A stretch of 64,000 nt of DNA from Actinomycetota bacterium (GTDB taxonomy: Bacteria > Actinomycetota > Coriobacteriia > Anaerosomatales > PHET01). The translations under genes were made by a program, and so were the position numbers. Of the stretch, positions 25,578 through 34,107 are shown one piece after another. The notes under the pieces were generated by a model. The model saw only the letters and a program-made list of their open reading frames with translations, was not told the origin of the DNA and searched no databases. Numbering within the stretch: the first letter of the stretch is position 1; every line of letters starts with the position of its first letter. Location: contig JAJUJM010000002.1 of the NCBI GenBank assembly GCA_029265315.1, positions 62,001 through 126,000 of the forward strand, read 5' to 3'.

Positions 25578-26321
25578 TCAGCCACCGATCGCCGGGAGCG
25601 TCACCTCGAGCGCTGGAAGGGTCTTCGTCAGCCAAGCGGCAAGTGTCCCGAGGCGACCCGTCAGAATGAGCACACCGACGACGACGAGCAGCGAGCCCGC
25701 CACGCGGTTGATCAGAAGCGAGCGCCGATTGAGCCAGCGAAGCACGCCCGCCGCCCGACCGAACAGGACGGCGACCGCGATGAACGGCACCCCGAGCCCG
25801 AGTGAGTAGACGACGAGTAACAGGGCGCCCTGCCCCACACTGCCCGCCGACCCAGCCATGGTCAGGATCGTCCCCAGAATCGGACCGACACAAGGGGTCC
25901 ACCCCGCAGCGAACGCGGCGCCCATGACGAAGGACGCACCGCGTCCGAAGGCACGGGACCTCTCCAGGTCCACTCTGGCCTCACCGTAGAGCCAAGGGAC
26001 TTTGATGATGCCGAGCATGAGGATGCCGAAAGCGATGACCGCAAGGCCCGCGACCTTCTCTATCACATCCCGGTAGTCGACCAGGAAACGCCCGAGCACT
26101 GATGCGGTGGCACCCATGGAGACGAAGACCACGCTGAAGCCGCCCACGAACATGAGCGCAGGAACGAGCACCTTGGCGCGAGCGGACCCCCGCTCGATCT
26201 CAGCGGAGGACAGGCCGGTCATGAACGACAGGTAGCCCGGGATCAACGGCAGCACACAGGGCGACAGGAACGACAGGACCCCGGCGAGGAAGGCGATGCC
26301 GAGTGCGAACGGGTCGGGCAT
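25578..26321 (-). CDS. ccdA: CcdA-family thiol-disulfide membrane protein
   Basis: 247 residues, six hydrophobic helices. The two redox cysteines lie in SPCVLPLIPGY (TM1) and TPCVGPILGT (TM4), the standard CcdA pattern. The protein moves electrons from cytoplasmic thioredoxin across the membrane, for example for cytochrome c maturation; a monohaem cytochrome is encoded elsewhere in the window. Its promoter carries the palindromic operator shared with the trxA promoter, so cytosolic donor and membrane carrier appear co-regulated. Confidence 0.93.
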   Translation of the reverse strand: MPDPFALGIAFLAGVLSFLSPCVLPLIPGYLSFMTGLSSAEIERGSARAKVLVPALMFVGGFSVVFVSMGATASVLGRFLVDYRDVIEKVAGLAVIAFGILMLGIIKVPWLYGEARVDLERSRAFGRGASFVMGAAFAAGWTPCVGPILGTILTMAGSAGSVGQGALLLVVYSLGLGVPFIAVAVLFGRAAGVLRWLNRRSLLINRVAGSLLVVVGVLILTGRLGTLAAWLTKTLPALEVTLPAIGG

Positions 26322-26380
26322 GAGCGGGTACCTCTTCCGGCGGCGGGAATGAACGGAGGCTCAACGGACGAGCCAGACGA

Positions 26381-26409
26381 AATATACCCCATGGGGTATA
26401 TTAGCGCAA
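26381..26409 (-). promoter_or_regulatory. ccdA promoter with CsoR/CstR-type operator in the spacer
   Basis: TTGCGC and TATATT are separated by 17 bases. The spacer and -10 hold a perfect 22-bp palindrome whose core is ATACCCCATGGGGTAT. A repressor bound here would cover the -10 and spacer. The same core occurs in two other promoters of the window, next to a CsoR-family gene. Confidence 0.75.
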
Positions 26410-26423
26410 GTCGCCGCTCGCCC

Positions 26424-26645
26424 CTATTCGGGTAAGGATGCCTCGTAACCGGCGCCTCGGATGGCCTCGATGACCGCCTCGATGGACGTCTCAGCGTCGT
26501 CGAAGGTGACGATCGTGCTGCCGCTGGTGTGGTCGGTTCGACTCGACTCGACACCTGTGATGTCAGCGAGCGTCATGTCGATGAGCATCGCACACGACGC
26601 GCAGTGCATGCCGGAGGTCTCAAGTTCAACAGTTCTGGAAGCCAT
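26424..26645 (-). CDS. Heavy-metal-associated (HMA) domain protein, copper-chaperone like
   Basis: 73 residues forming a single HMA ferredoxin-like domain with the metal motif GMHCASC near residues 12-18. Such proteins (CopZ type) carry Cu(I) or another soft metal in the cytoplasm. No metal P-type ATPase is in the window. GGGGGAG precedes MASRTVE. It lies between the zinc-ribbon gene and the ccdA promoter, 102 bases before ccdA. Confidence 0.88.
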   Translation of the reverse strand: MASRTVELETSGMHCASCAMLIDMTLADITGVESSRTDHTSGSTIVTFDDAETSIEAVIEAIRGAGYEASLPE

Positions 26646-26659
26646 CCGCTCCCCCTTCC

Positions 26660-27049
26660 TCACGAAACCATATCACCCGAGCTGATGCGAGGATCGGTCG
26701 CTTCCAGCTCTTCGGCCATCAGTTCTCCGCAGTGAGGGCACAGTCTCCAGTCGGGTCGAAGATCTCCGCCACACGAACGACACTGCGCCCCACTCCGACT
26801 GACACTCGCCCCTTCTCCATGAGAGACAGGCAGCGCGACCCATGCGACGGCAGCACCGAGTGCCAGCGCCATCCCGGCGAACAGCGCGGAGGGCAGACGG
26901 GCCCCTGACGACGGGCCGCCTCCCAGCGCGCCAAGCATGAGTGCGGCCGAACCCACTCCCGAGACGACGCTTGCTACGAGCCGGACTGAGGTTGATGTCG
27001 GCAACTGCGACCCCGTGGACGGCTGACAGGACGCCACTGCGCTGTGCAA
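26660..27049 (-). CDS. Membrane protein with C-terminal zinc ribbon
   Basis: 129 residues. Two hydrophobic segments (about 24-45 and 52-75) precede a zinc ribbon, CRSCGGDLRPDWRLCPHCGE (C-X2-C-X10-C-X2-C). Family and role not recognised. The start is uncertain: TTG at 27049 and GTG at 27037 are both possible and neither has a clear ribosome site. It sits 27 bases after the NtrC-type gene, likely as its operon tail, and 14 bases before the HMA gene. Confidence 0.65.
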   Translation of the reverse strand: MHSAVASCQPSTGSQLPTSTSVRLVASVVSGVGSAALMLGALGGGPSSGARLPSALFAGMALALGAAVAWVALPVSHGEGASVSRSGAQCRSCGGDLRPDWRLCPHCGELMAEELEATDPRISSGDMVS

Positions 27050-27076
27050 GGCACATGCCAGAGGACTTGAGGCCCA

Positions 27077-28426
27077 CTACAGTCCCAGTCTCTTCATCCG
27101 CGCCTCGAGCGTCTTGGTCGTGAGCCCCAGCAGTTTCGCGGCCTTGGGAACACTCGCTCCGGTCCGGTCGAGCGCCTGGCGCACGAGGTCGAGCTCCACC
27201 TCTTCGAGATCGACTCCTTCCTCAGGCAGCGTGAATGCGCACGATGCACGCGCCGTGAACCCTGATGAGGCGCGGACCTCGGAGGGCAGGTCCTCAAGGC
27301 CGATCTGCTCGCCATGGGACAGGATCACGATCCGTTCGATGGTGTTCTCAAGCTCACGGATGTTGCCGGGCCAGGAGTATGTGACGAGCGCCTGCATCGC
27401 CTCGGGCGAGATCGTCTTCGCACCGGCATGCGACTTCTCCATGAAGTGGGCCACGAGCAACGGTATGTCGCTCGCCCGCTGGCGCAGCGGCGGCAGCGTG
27501 ATGGGAACGACGTTCAGCCGGTAGAACAGGTCCTCACGGAATGTCCCGTCAGCGATGAGCTGCTGAAGGTCGCGGTTCGTCGCCGCGACGACACGAACGT
27601 CGACCTCGATGGTACGGGTGCCGCCAAGCCGCTCGAAACGTCGCTCCTGCAAGACGCGCAGCAGCTTGACCTGGGTCGCTGCCGAGATATCGCCGATCTC
27701 GTCCAAGAATATGGTCCCGCCGTTCGCCATCTCGAAACGACCCGGCTTGGCCGTCATCGCGCCGGTGAAAGCGCCCTTCTCGTATCCGAACAGCTCACTC
27801 TCGAGAAGTGTCTCGGGCAACGCCCCGGCCGAGACGGAGACGAACGGCTTCATGGCACGGTCCGACAGGTTGTGGATCGCACGTGCGATGAGTTCCTTGC
27901 CGGTCCCTGACTCGCCGTAGATCATCACCGTCGCGTTCGTGGGGGCCACTTTGTGAAGTGTCTCCAAGACCTCGAGCATGCGCGGGTCCGAGGCGACGAT
28001 GCCCTGGACGTCGTACTCGCGATCGATCTCCTCGCGAAGCCGCTCCACTTCAGCGGCCAGGTCCCGGTACTGGAGGGCCTTGCCTATCGCGAGTTTGAGC
28101 TCCTCAAGATCGAACGGTTTGGTCAGGTACTCGGTGGCTCCGGCCTTGATGGCCTCGACAGCCTGCTCGACGTTGCCGTGCGCCGTGAGCATGATGATGG
28201 GGAACGTCGCGCCTTTCGCCCGCAGTCGCTTCAGCACCTCCATCCCGTCGGGTGCGGGCATCCGGTGATCGAGCACCATGATGTCCGGTTCTGCGTCTGC
28301 GACCGCGGTCAGCGCCTCTTTGCCATCGACGGCCTCAAGCACCTCGAACCCCTCGGCGCTCAGCGCTTGGCCCAGGACCCACCGCATGTTCTTCTCGTCG
28401 TCGACGATGAGTATCCGTTTGCTCAT
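27077..28426 (-). CDS. NtrC-family sigma-54 response regulator
   Basis: 449 residues in three domains: receiver (1-120, phospho-acceptor Asp53 in VLDHRMP), AAA+ activator (about 140-375) with Walker A GESGTGKE at 171-178, the sigma-54-contacting loop GAFTGA at 218-223 and Walker B TIFLDEIGD, and a Fis-type helix-turn-helix at the C-terminus (VPKAAKLLGLTTKTLEARM). It should activate RpoN-dependent promoters when phosphorylated by the kinase encoded 13 bases upstream. Target genes are not evident here. Confidence 0.95.
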   Translation of the reverse strand: MSKRILIVDDEKNMRWVLGQALSAEGFEVLEAVDGKEALTAVADAEPDIMVLDHRMPAPDGMEVLKRLRAKGATFPIIMLTAHGNVEQAVEAIKAGATEYLTKPFDLEELKLAIGKALQYRDLAAEVERLREEIDREYDVQGIVASDPRMLEVLETLHKVAPTNATVMIYGESGTGKELIARAIHNLSDRAMKPFVSVSAGALPETLLESELFGYEKGAFTGAMTAKPGRFEMANGGTIFLDEIGDISAATQVKLLRVLQERRFERLGGTRTIEVDVRVVAATNRDLQQLIADGTFREDLFYRLNVVPITLPPLRQRASDIPLLVAHFMEKSHAGAKTISPEAMQALVTYSWPGNIRELENTIERIVILSHGEQIGLEDLPSEVRASSGFTARASCAFTLPEEGVDLEEVELDLVRQALDRTGASVPKAAKLLGLTTKTLEARMKRLGL

Positions 28427-28439
28427 CAGTACCTGGTCC

Positions 28440-29969
28440 TCACTCCTCGTAGGCGACCGGCAGTGTCACGGTGAAGGTGGTGCCCCTCGGTGAACTCTCA
28501 ACCTCGATATGCCCATCATGCTCATCGATGATTCGGTGCACGATGGTCAAGCCCAGCCCGGTGCCTTCGGCCCGTTTGGTGAAGAAGGGGTCGAACACCT
28601 TGGTTATGTCCTCAGGCGCGATACCGGGGCCTGTGTCGGAGACCGTGACCGTGACGTAGTCGCCGTCCGACTTCGCGAACAGCGCGATGTTGCCGCCGGC
28701 GGTCTGGTCCATGGCTTGGACCGCGTTGGTCACGAGGTTCAGGAACACCTGCTTGAGCTGGTCAGGATCACCGTACACGCCGGGCAGGTCGTCTGGCGGA
28801 GCGAAGGAGATGTGCACGTTGGCCTGCTTCGCGAATCGACTGGTGAACAGCACCACGTCCTCAAGGACCCCGATGAGGTCCGTCTTGACCAAGGTCGGCT
28901 TGCTGGGACGCCCGAAGTCGAGCAGCGCTTTGATGACCTTGTCAAGGCGGTCGATCTCCTGCTTGATGACCTCAGCGGCTTCGTGTATCCGGGCCGGGTC
29001 GCACTGCGCGTCCTCAAGCAGCTGCACGCTCGCTCGAATCACGCCAAGCGGATTGCGCACCTCATGGGCGACACCCGCGGTGAGCTCACCCATGGCAGCG
29101 AGTCTGTCCGCACGGATCAGCTGGTCGGTGAGCGCACGGATGTCGGAGACGTCCTCGAGCGTGACCACCGCCCCCAACACGGTGCCGCCGACCGCCCGCA
29201 TCCGTGAAGTCGAGACCTGGACGTGGACCTCTCTGCCGATGGGCGTGACGAGTTTTGCCTCCCGCAGCACGAGAGGCACGCGGCCGGAGAGCACTTTCGC
29301 CACATCAGCCGAGAGGCCACCGTCGTCTCTGAAGAGACGTCCGATGGGCTTGGGGACCATCTCCACCTCACTCATCCCGAGCATCCGCTCGGCTGCCGGG
29401 TTCGCGGTGGCGACCGAACCGTCGGGACCCACCGTGAGGACGCCGGAGGTGATCGAGCGCAGTATCGACGCGGTGTAGTCCTGGACGTTGATGAGCTGTA
29501 TGGCGCGCTCTTCGAGCTTCTTGTACGCCTCCTCGAGCTGAGAGGACACCTGACGCAGGTCCTCAGAGCGGTTCTCCTCGATATCGCGTAGCGCTCCGAA
29601 CAAGAGCCCGAGAGCGATGTATGAGACGATCTCGAGCCACGTGTCGAACGTCTGGGACACATGGCCGAGCATCAGCCACGCGTGCATGCTGAATGCCACA
29701 GAAGCCGCGACACCGGCAAGGAAGCCACCGCGTTTGCCGAACACCCACGCCGAATACACGATGGGCACGAAGTACAGACGGCGGTACAGCAGGTGCAGCG
29801 GCCAGCTGTCGCGCTCGGTACCCGTGAGCAGGTGCAGCGATGTGACGGCCGCGAGCATACCCACCACGAGCAACAGGGCGCGTGCGGACCGCTGGCCGTC
29901 TGAAGGCGGACTCTGCGCAGACACCGTGCGCTTGGGTGGCGGCGTCACTCCGATGCGGTGAGGCATCAT
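28440..29969 (-). CDS. Membrane histidine kinase, NtrB/AtoS-like
   Basis: 509 residues. Three or four hydrophobic helices (about 30-50, 65-100, 112-127) form the sensor. A coiled coil (130-160) leads to a PAS domain (165-285), then HisKA with the phosphorylated His302 in GVAHEVRNPLG, and HATPase (400-509) with VTNAVQAMD and DTGPGI. The start ATG overlaps the rpoN stop (ATGA). Together with the next gene it forms a two-component system dedicated to sigma-54 promoters. The signal is unknown. Confidence 0.93.
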   Translation of the reverse strand: MMPHRIGVTPPPKRTVSAQSPPSDGQRSARALLLVVGMLAAVTSLHLLTGTERDSWPLHLLYRRLYFVPIVYSAWVFGKRGGFLAGVAASVAFSMHAWLMLGHVSQTFDTWLEIVSYIALGLLFGALRDIEENRSEDLRQVSSQLEEAYKKLEERAIQLINVQDYTASILRSITSGVLTVGPDGSVATANPAAERMLGMSEVEMVPKPIGRLFRDDGGLSADVAKVLSGRVPLVLREAKLVTPIGREVHVQVSTSRMRAVGGTVLGAVVTLEDVSDIRALTDQLIRADRLAAMGELTAGVAHEVRNPLGVIRASVQLLEDAQCDPARIHEAAEVIKQEIDRLDKVIKALLDFGRPSKPTLVKTDLIGVLEDVVLFTSRFAKQANVHISFAPPDDLPGVYGDPDQLKQVFLNLVTNAVQAMDQTAGGNIALFAKSDGDYVTVTVSDTGPGIAPEDITKVFDPFFTKRAEGTGLGLTIVHRIIDEHDGHIEVESSPRGTTFTVTLPVAYEE

Positions 29970-31360
29970 CGCCGGCGCCTGGCCCAACTCGGCTCGATCC
30001 CAAGCTCTTCCCGATACTTGGCCACCGTGCGCCGAGCGACGCTGACGCCTTCATCGGACAGAAGCTCGGCCAGCTTCTGGTCGGACAGGGGCTTGGCAGG
30101 GTCCTCCTGCTTGACCAGCTCACGCAGCCGCTGCTTGATGCTGGTCGCTGCCACATCCATCCCTGTCGAGGTGCGATAGCCGCCACTGAAGAAATGCTTG
30201 AGCTCGAACAACCCGTAGGGCGTCGCCATGTACTTGCCCGTGACCCCGCGCGAGACGGTGGACAGATGCACGCCGATCTCGACCGCGACGTCCTCGAGCC
30301 TCAAAGGGCGCAGCGGCCCTTTGCCATCCTCGAAGAAATCACGCTGAACATCGAGGATTATCTCGGTTATCCGGCTCACAGTGTCTTTGCGGCGGTCGAC
30401 GTTGCGTATGAAGCTCTCCGCCGAGCGGATCTTGTCCTTCAGGTATCGCCTCGTCTCCTCGTCCGCTGTGGAGCCGCTCTTGAGCATCGCTCGATAGCGT
30501 GGCGAAACGCGTAGCGTCGGCAACGCCTCGTTGTTCGGGATGATCAGCCAGTCATCGTCGAAACGACGCACTGTGACGTCCGGGACGATGTAACCAGGCG
30601 ACGGCCCCGGCGAGAATGCCCCCGCAGGACGCGGATTGAGGGCTTTGAGCACTTCCACCAGCCGACGGACCTCGTTCTCGTCCACGTGCAACGACCGGGC
30701 TATCTTGCGGAAGTGGTTCGCCGCGACGTCATCGAGGTGCTCCTTGACGATACGCATGAGCAGCGGCTCATCCATGCCGAGGAAGTCAAGTTGGAGGCAG
30801 AGCGCCTCGCTCAGGTCCCGTGCCCCGACACCCGGCGGGTCGAGTTGCTGGACGGCCTTCAGGCCCTTCTCGGCCACCTCGACGGGAACACCGACAAGCG
30901 CGGCGACCTCTTCAAGGCTGCCGGTGAAGTAGCCGTCCTCGTCGAGCGAGCCGATGACCGCCTTCGCCGCGTTCTCCACGTCCTCGGTGATATCGAGCAG
31001 GGCGAGCTGATCGAGCAGGTAGTCATCGAAGCTCTGGATGCCGCCGACGTACTCTTCGGTGTTGGCGTCCTCGACGTTGGGGTCGCGTGGCGCGGTCGTG
31101 ACGATCTGGTCGAGGTCCTCGTACATCTCGAGCCATTCGTCCCAAGAACGCTCGTCATCACGTGGTTCCTCAGGCGACTCCTCGGCCTCGAGGGGCTCGG
31201 TATCGGTCTCGTCGACCTCGAGGACAGGATTCTCGAGCATCTCGACCTCGATGAGTTGCTGAAGCTCGGCCACCGGCATGGCCAGGATGCTCAGGCCCTG
31301 GTACACCTGAGGGGACAGCGTCACCTTCTGACGGAGTTCAGGCCGCTGGGAAAGCTCCAT
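29966..31360 (-). CDS. rpoN: RNA polymerase sigma-54 factor
   Basis: 464 residues, normal length. Region I is the Gln/Leu-rich N-terminus (LSPQVYQGLSILAMPVAELQ), an acidic region II follows (about 45-105), then the core-binding part and the DNA-binding region with the RpoN box ARRTVAKYREELGI near the C-terminus. AGGGGG a few bases before MELSQRPE sets the start. Sigma-54 is uncommon in actinobacteria, which makes this operon with its own NtrB/NtrC pair notable. A TGn-extended -10 lies about 60 bases upstream. Confidence 0.96.
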   Translation of the reverse strand: MELSQRPELRQKVTLSPQVYQGLSILAMPVAELQQLIEVEMLENPVLEVDETDTEPLEAEESPEEPRDDERSWDEWLEMYEDLDQIVTTAPRDPNVEDANTEEYVGGIQSFDDYLLDQLALLDITEDVENAAKAVIGSLDEDGYFTGSLEEVAALVGVPVEVAEKGLKAVQQLDPPGVGARDLSEALCLQLDFLGMDEPLLMRIVKEHLDDVAANHFRKIARSLHVDENEVRRLVEVLKALNPRPAGAFSPGPSPGYIVPDVTVRRFDDDWLIIPNNEALPTLRVSPRYRAMLKSGSTADEETRRYLKDKIRSAESFIRNVDRRKDTVSRITEIILDVQRDFFEDGKGPLRPLRLEDVAVEIGVHLSTVSRGVTGKYMATPYGLFELKHFFSGGYRTSTGMDVAATSIKQRLRELVKQEDPAKPLSDQKLAELLSDEGVSVARRTVAKYREELGIEPSWARRRR

Positions 31361-31418
31361 CACCGCCCCCTTCGCCGACCGCCTTCGCGTCGGAGCGCGG
31401 ATGCGCCACCGTGCAAAA

Positions 31419-31427
31419 AGTATACCA
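31419..31427 (-). promoter_or_regulatory. Extended -10 promoter element for rpoN
   Basis: TGGTATACT on the minus strand, about 60 bases before the rpoN start, with no recognisable -35. Confidence 0.4.
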
Positions 31428-31496
31428 CTCCCGCCGCGCTTTCTTTCCTGCTCAGACGCGGTGTCATCGTGGGAACAAGATGGTCCTCGGGGGTCC

Positions 31497-32462
31497 TCAG
31501 TCCTGCGGCGGCAGTGTCGGACCCGGGCCAGCCGGGGCAAGCTGCACCACCACGATGGCGATCATCACCAACACACCGCCGAGCATCTGGATGATGGTGA
31601 GCGATTCGCCGAACAGAAGGAATGCGCCGACTCCGGCCACCACGGGTTCAACGGTCGAGGTCACGGTGGCGTTCGTGGGCGGGATGTGCCGCATGGCGGC
31701 GAGAAACGCCGTGAACGGAACGATCGTGCTCACCACAGCGAGGAAGACGACCGCCAACGCACTTCCGGGCGTGGAGAAGAGCCGAATGAGAGACGCAGGG
31801 CCGAGCGTCACGAGCCAGAAGAGCGCCGCGAAACCGAGTCCGTAGACGAGCGTCGTGTATGGCGCGAAGCGTTTCACCGCGACACTCCCCATGAGCGAAT
31901 AGCCCGCGAAGAAGGCCGCCGACGCGAGTCCCCACGCGACGCCGGCCGGTGACACCACGAGCCCGCCGCCGCCGACCGCTCCGACCACGAGAGCGCAACC
32001 CGACACCGACAGCGCGACGCCGACAGGCAGGGTCCACGTGAAGCGGTGACCCATGAAGACGACCCCCACCAGCAGCACGAGAACCGGGGCCAGGTATTCG
32101 AGCAGGATCGCGGTCGCGACATTCGTGAGCGAGATGGTCTGGAAGTACGTGAAGTGCACCCCTGCCAGCCCCAGGACGCCGAAGGAAGCGAGGAACGGCA
32201 GGTCGCGGACGCTCACCCTGAGCTCCTGCCTGCGCCGTATGCCGAGAAAGACCGCGAGCAGGAGAAAGGCGGCGACGGCCCTGCCTGCCGACAGGGCCGT
32301 CGGATCGATGGAGATCCCCAACGGGGGCACCGGCCAACCCACCGTCGCTGCGGACGGCGCGGTGAACAGCCACTTCGCCGTCAGCCCGCCCGTCGCCCAA
32401 CAGAATGCGGCGAGCAACGCCAGCGCGTAGCCTCGGAACCGTGCGCCGCCGCCTTCACTCAC
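31497..32462 (-). CDS. EamA-family (DMT) transporter
   Basis: 321 residues with ten hydrophobic helices in two EamA repeats (about 8-150 and 165-310). The second repeat carries MRHIPPTNATVTSTVEPVVA, typical of RhaT/YdcZ-like exporters of metabolites or amino acids. Substrate not predictable. The GTG start lies inside the end of the cation diffusion facilitator gene (8-base overlap), so it should be expressed with it from the operator-bearing intergenic region. Confidence 0.86.
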   Translation of the reverse strand: MSEGGGARFRGYALALLAAFCWATGGLTAKWLFTAPSAATVGWPVPPLGISIDPTALSAGRAVAAFLLLAVFLGIRRRQELRVSVRDLPFLASFGVLGLAGVHFTYFQTISLTNVATAILLEYLAPVLVLLVGVVFMGHRFTWTLPVGVALSVSGCALVVGAVGGGGLVVSPAGVAWGLASAAFFAGYSLMGSVAVKRFAPYTTLVYGLGFAALFWLVTLGPASLIRLFSTPGSALAVVFLAVVSTIVPFTAFLAAMRHIPPTNATVTSTVEPVVAGVGAFLLFGESLTIIQMLGGVLVMIAIVVVQLAPAGPGPTLPPQD

Positions 32463-33396
32463 CGGCCACTCGCTCAGCGGCTGTCTTGTCGACCTGGTAC
32501 TGATCGAACGGCTCCAGATGTGCGATGACATCAGCCACCTGCGGGAACGCTGCGCCTATCGCACGCTCCACGTCCTCGGCGATGCGATGACCATCAGCCA
32601 CCGAGCGGGTCTCGTCGACTTGCACGTGCAGGTCGACGTAGACCGCCGCCTCGGACCCGCGCGTACGTATGTGATGGCAGCCAAGCACCCCTGCGACACC
32701 GAGCACGACCTCGCACATCTCTTCAGCGGAGATGCGGGCGGAATCCGAGAGTGTGGCACTCGCCTGCTTGAACACCCCCCATGCGGTGTGGATGATGGCG
32801 GCCGCCACCAACAGCGCCACCAAGGGGTCTGCTTGTGGGAATCCCAGACGGACCAGAACAAGTGACACGATGACGCCGAGCGACACCAGGACGTCTGAGC
32901 CGGTGTGGCTGGCATCCGCGATGAGGATCTCGGACCCGAGCCTGCGGCCCACTCGCCGCTCCCACGCGGTGATCGCGATGTTCACGGCCAGTGTGCCAAG
33001 CATGACACCGAACGAGACAGCGTCGACCCGCGGAGGGTCGGCCTTGCCGGCGAGCTGCACCACCGCGGTCGACCCGATGCGGTACGCGGCGAAGACCAGC
33101 ATCCCGGCGATCGCCGCGGACGCGTAGGTCTCGAACTTGCCGTGACCGTACGGGTGGTCGCGGTCCGCGGGGCGCGCTGCCATCGCCATCCCGACGAGTC
33201 CGACGACGTTGCTGGTCCCGTCGAACAGCGAGTGGAATCCGTCCGCCTGCATGGCCGCCGAGCCGCTGATGAGCCCCCAGACCAGCTTCGCAAGCGCGAC
33301 CGTGATGTTGAGCGCGAGAATCACCCACAGGACGAACCTGATGCGGGCGACCCGCTCCGTCGCCACCTGATCAGTGGTCGACCTGGTATATCCCAA
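32455..33396 (-). CDS. Cation diffusion facilitator (CDF) metal exporter
   Basis: 313 residues: six membrane helices and a cytoplasmic C-terminal domain (from about 205) with the family phrase GCHHIRTRGSEAAVYVDLHV. The transport-site motifs are HSLFDG in TM2 and ASHTGSDV in TM5, the His/Asp arrangement common in Zn(II) or broad divalent-metal exporters. The start is TTG, five bases after GGGGAGG; an upstream ATG would lie inside the operator palindrome. Transcribed away from the CsoR-family gene with a shared regulatory region. Confidence 0.9.
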   Translation of the reverse strand: MGYTRSTTDQVATERVARIRFVLWVILALNITVALAKLVWGLISGSAAMQADGFHSLFDGTSNVVGLVGMAMAARPADRDHPYGHGKFETYASAAIAGMLVFAAYRIGSTAVVQLAGKADPPRVDAVSFGVMLGTLAVNIAITAWERRVGRRLGSEILIADASHTGSDVLVSLGVIVSLVLVRLGFPQADPLVALLVAAAIIHTAWGVFKQASATLSDSARISAEEMCEVVLGVAGVLGCHHIRTRGSEAAVYVDLHVQVDETRSVADGHRIAEDVERAIGAAFPQVADVIAHLEPFDQYQVDKTAAERVAGE

Positions 33397-33412
33397 CGGT
33401 TCCTCCCCTTTG

Positions 33413-33441
33413 TTGCCGAAAATACCCCATGGGGGTATCAT
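33413..33441 (+). promoter_or_regulatory. Promoter of the CsoR-family gene with operator in the spacer
   Basis: TTGCCG and TATCAT are separated by exactly 17 bases. The spacer contains ATACCCCATGGGGGTAT (33422-33438), the same half-sites as at ccdA and trxA with one extra G between them. The site is also 26 bases before the divergent CDF start, so both directions could be repressed by one bound regulator. Confidence 0.75.
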
Positions 33442-33486
33442 TGCTCACCGGACGACCTGACCACGTTACCAGATGCGGAGCGGCTC

Positions 33487-33789
33487 ATGACTGAAGCGCC
33501 TGAGACCACTGTCATCTCCGACGACGACGAGCGCAAGCGGATCGTGAACCGACTCCGCCGGCTCGAAGGCCAGATCCGCGGTCTGCAGACCATGATCGAG
33601 TCAGGTCAGGAATGCGACGCGATCCTGACGCAGGTCATGGCAGCCAAGTCGGCGCTGAACCAGGTCGGGCTGCACATCATCGGACACGCCATGAAGAACT
33701 GCCTCATCGATGACGACACAGCCACTCGCGAGGAGCTCATCGACGAGGCGATCCGGGTGTTTCTCAAGTACTCCTCATGCGTGAAATGA
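33487..33789 (+). CDS. CsoR/CstR-family transcriptional repressor
   Basis: 100 residues of the all-helical CsoR/RcnR/FrmR family. The core RIVNRLRRLEGQIRGLQTMI is diagnostic. Cys43 and Cys72 match the first and last ligands of copper CsoR, but the middle His ligand position is Ala68. That pattern is shared with CstR, which senses persulfides through two cysteines, and not with copper sensors. An extra Cys98 lies near the C-terminus. GGAG eight bases upstream sets the start. Its own promoter carries the operator, so it is probably autoregulated. Ligand assignment is inference. Confidence 0.88.
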   Translation: MTEAPETTVISDDDERKRIVNRLRRLEGQIRGLQTMIESGQECDAILTQVMAAKSALNQVGLHIIGHAMKNCLIDDDTATREELIDEAIRVFLKYSSCVK

Positions 33790-33811
33790 CCTCCAATGCG
33801 TCACCCTACGA

Positions 33812-33838
33812 CAAGAGGCCCCGAGATGGGGCCTCTTG
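33812..33838. terminator. Bidirectional terminator between the repressor and fmdB-like genes
   Basis: A perfect 11-bp stem CAAGAGGCCCC/GGGGCCTCTTG with loop GAGAT, between two convergent genes; it can serve both. Confidence 0.8.
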
Positions 33839-33894
33839 AGTCTCAAGCCGAATGATGCCCTGGGGTGGTTCGCCGACCGGCGAAGGCGTCACCC

Positions 33895-34104
33895 TCAAGC
33901 GAAGCGTCCCGTGCCACAACCGCCCACCGACGCGCCGCCCAGCGTTGATCGAGTTCCCGAGCCGAGGACGCCGCCTCCCACGCCCCGGTCGATCTCCGTG
34001 GACCCACACTCGGGGCACACCAGGTCCTCGTTGCGCAGAAGCCTCATGAGGAACAGGTCGAAACGGTGACCACATACACGACACGTGAGTTCGTACGTCG
34101 GCAT
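33895..34104 (-). CDS. FmdB-family zinc-ribbon protein
   Basis: 69 residues. The N-terminus MPTYELTCRVCGHRFDLF and the cysteine pairs 8/11 and 30/33 define an FmdB-type zinc ribbon; the rest is a Gly/Ser-rich tail. The family is widespread and its function unclear. It starts three bases after trxA, so it is in the same operon and under the same operator-bearing promoter. Confidence 0.85.
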   Translation of the reverse strand: MPTYELTCRVCGHRFDLFLMRLLRNEDLVCPECGSTEIDRGVGGGVLGSGTRSTLGGASVGGCGTGRFA

Positions 34105-34107
34105 CGC

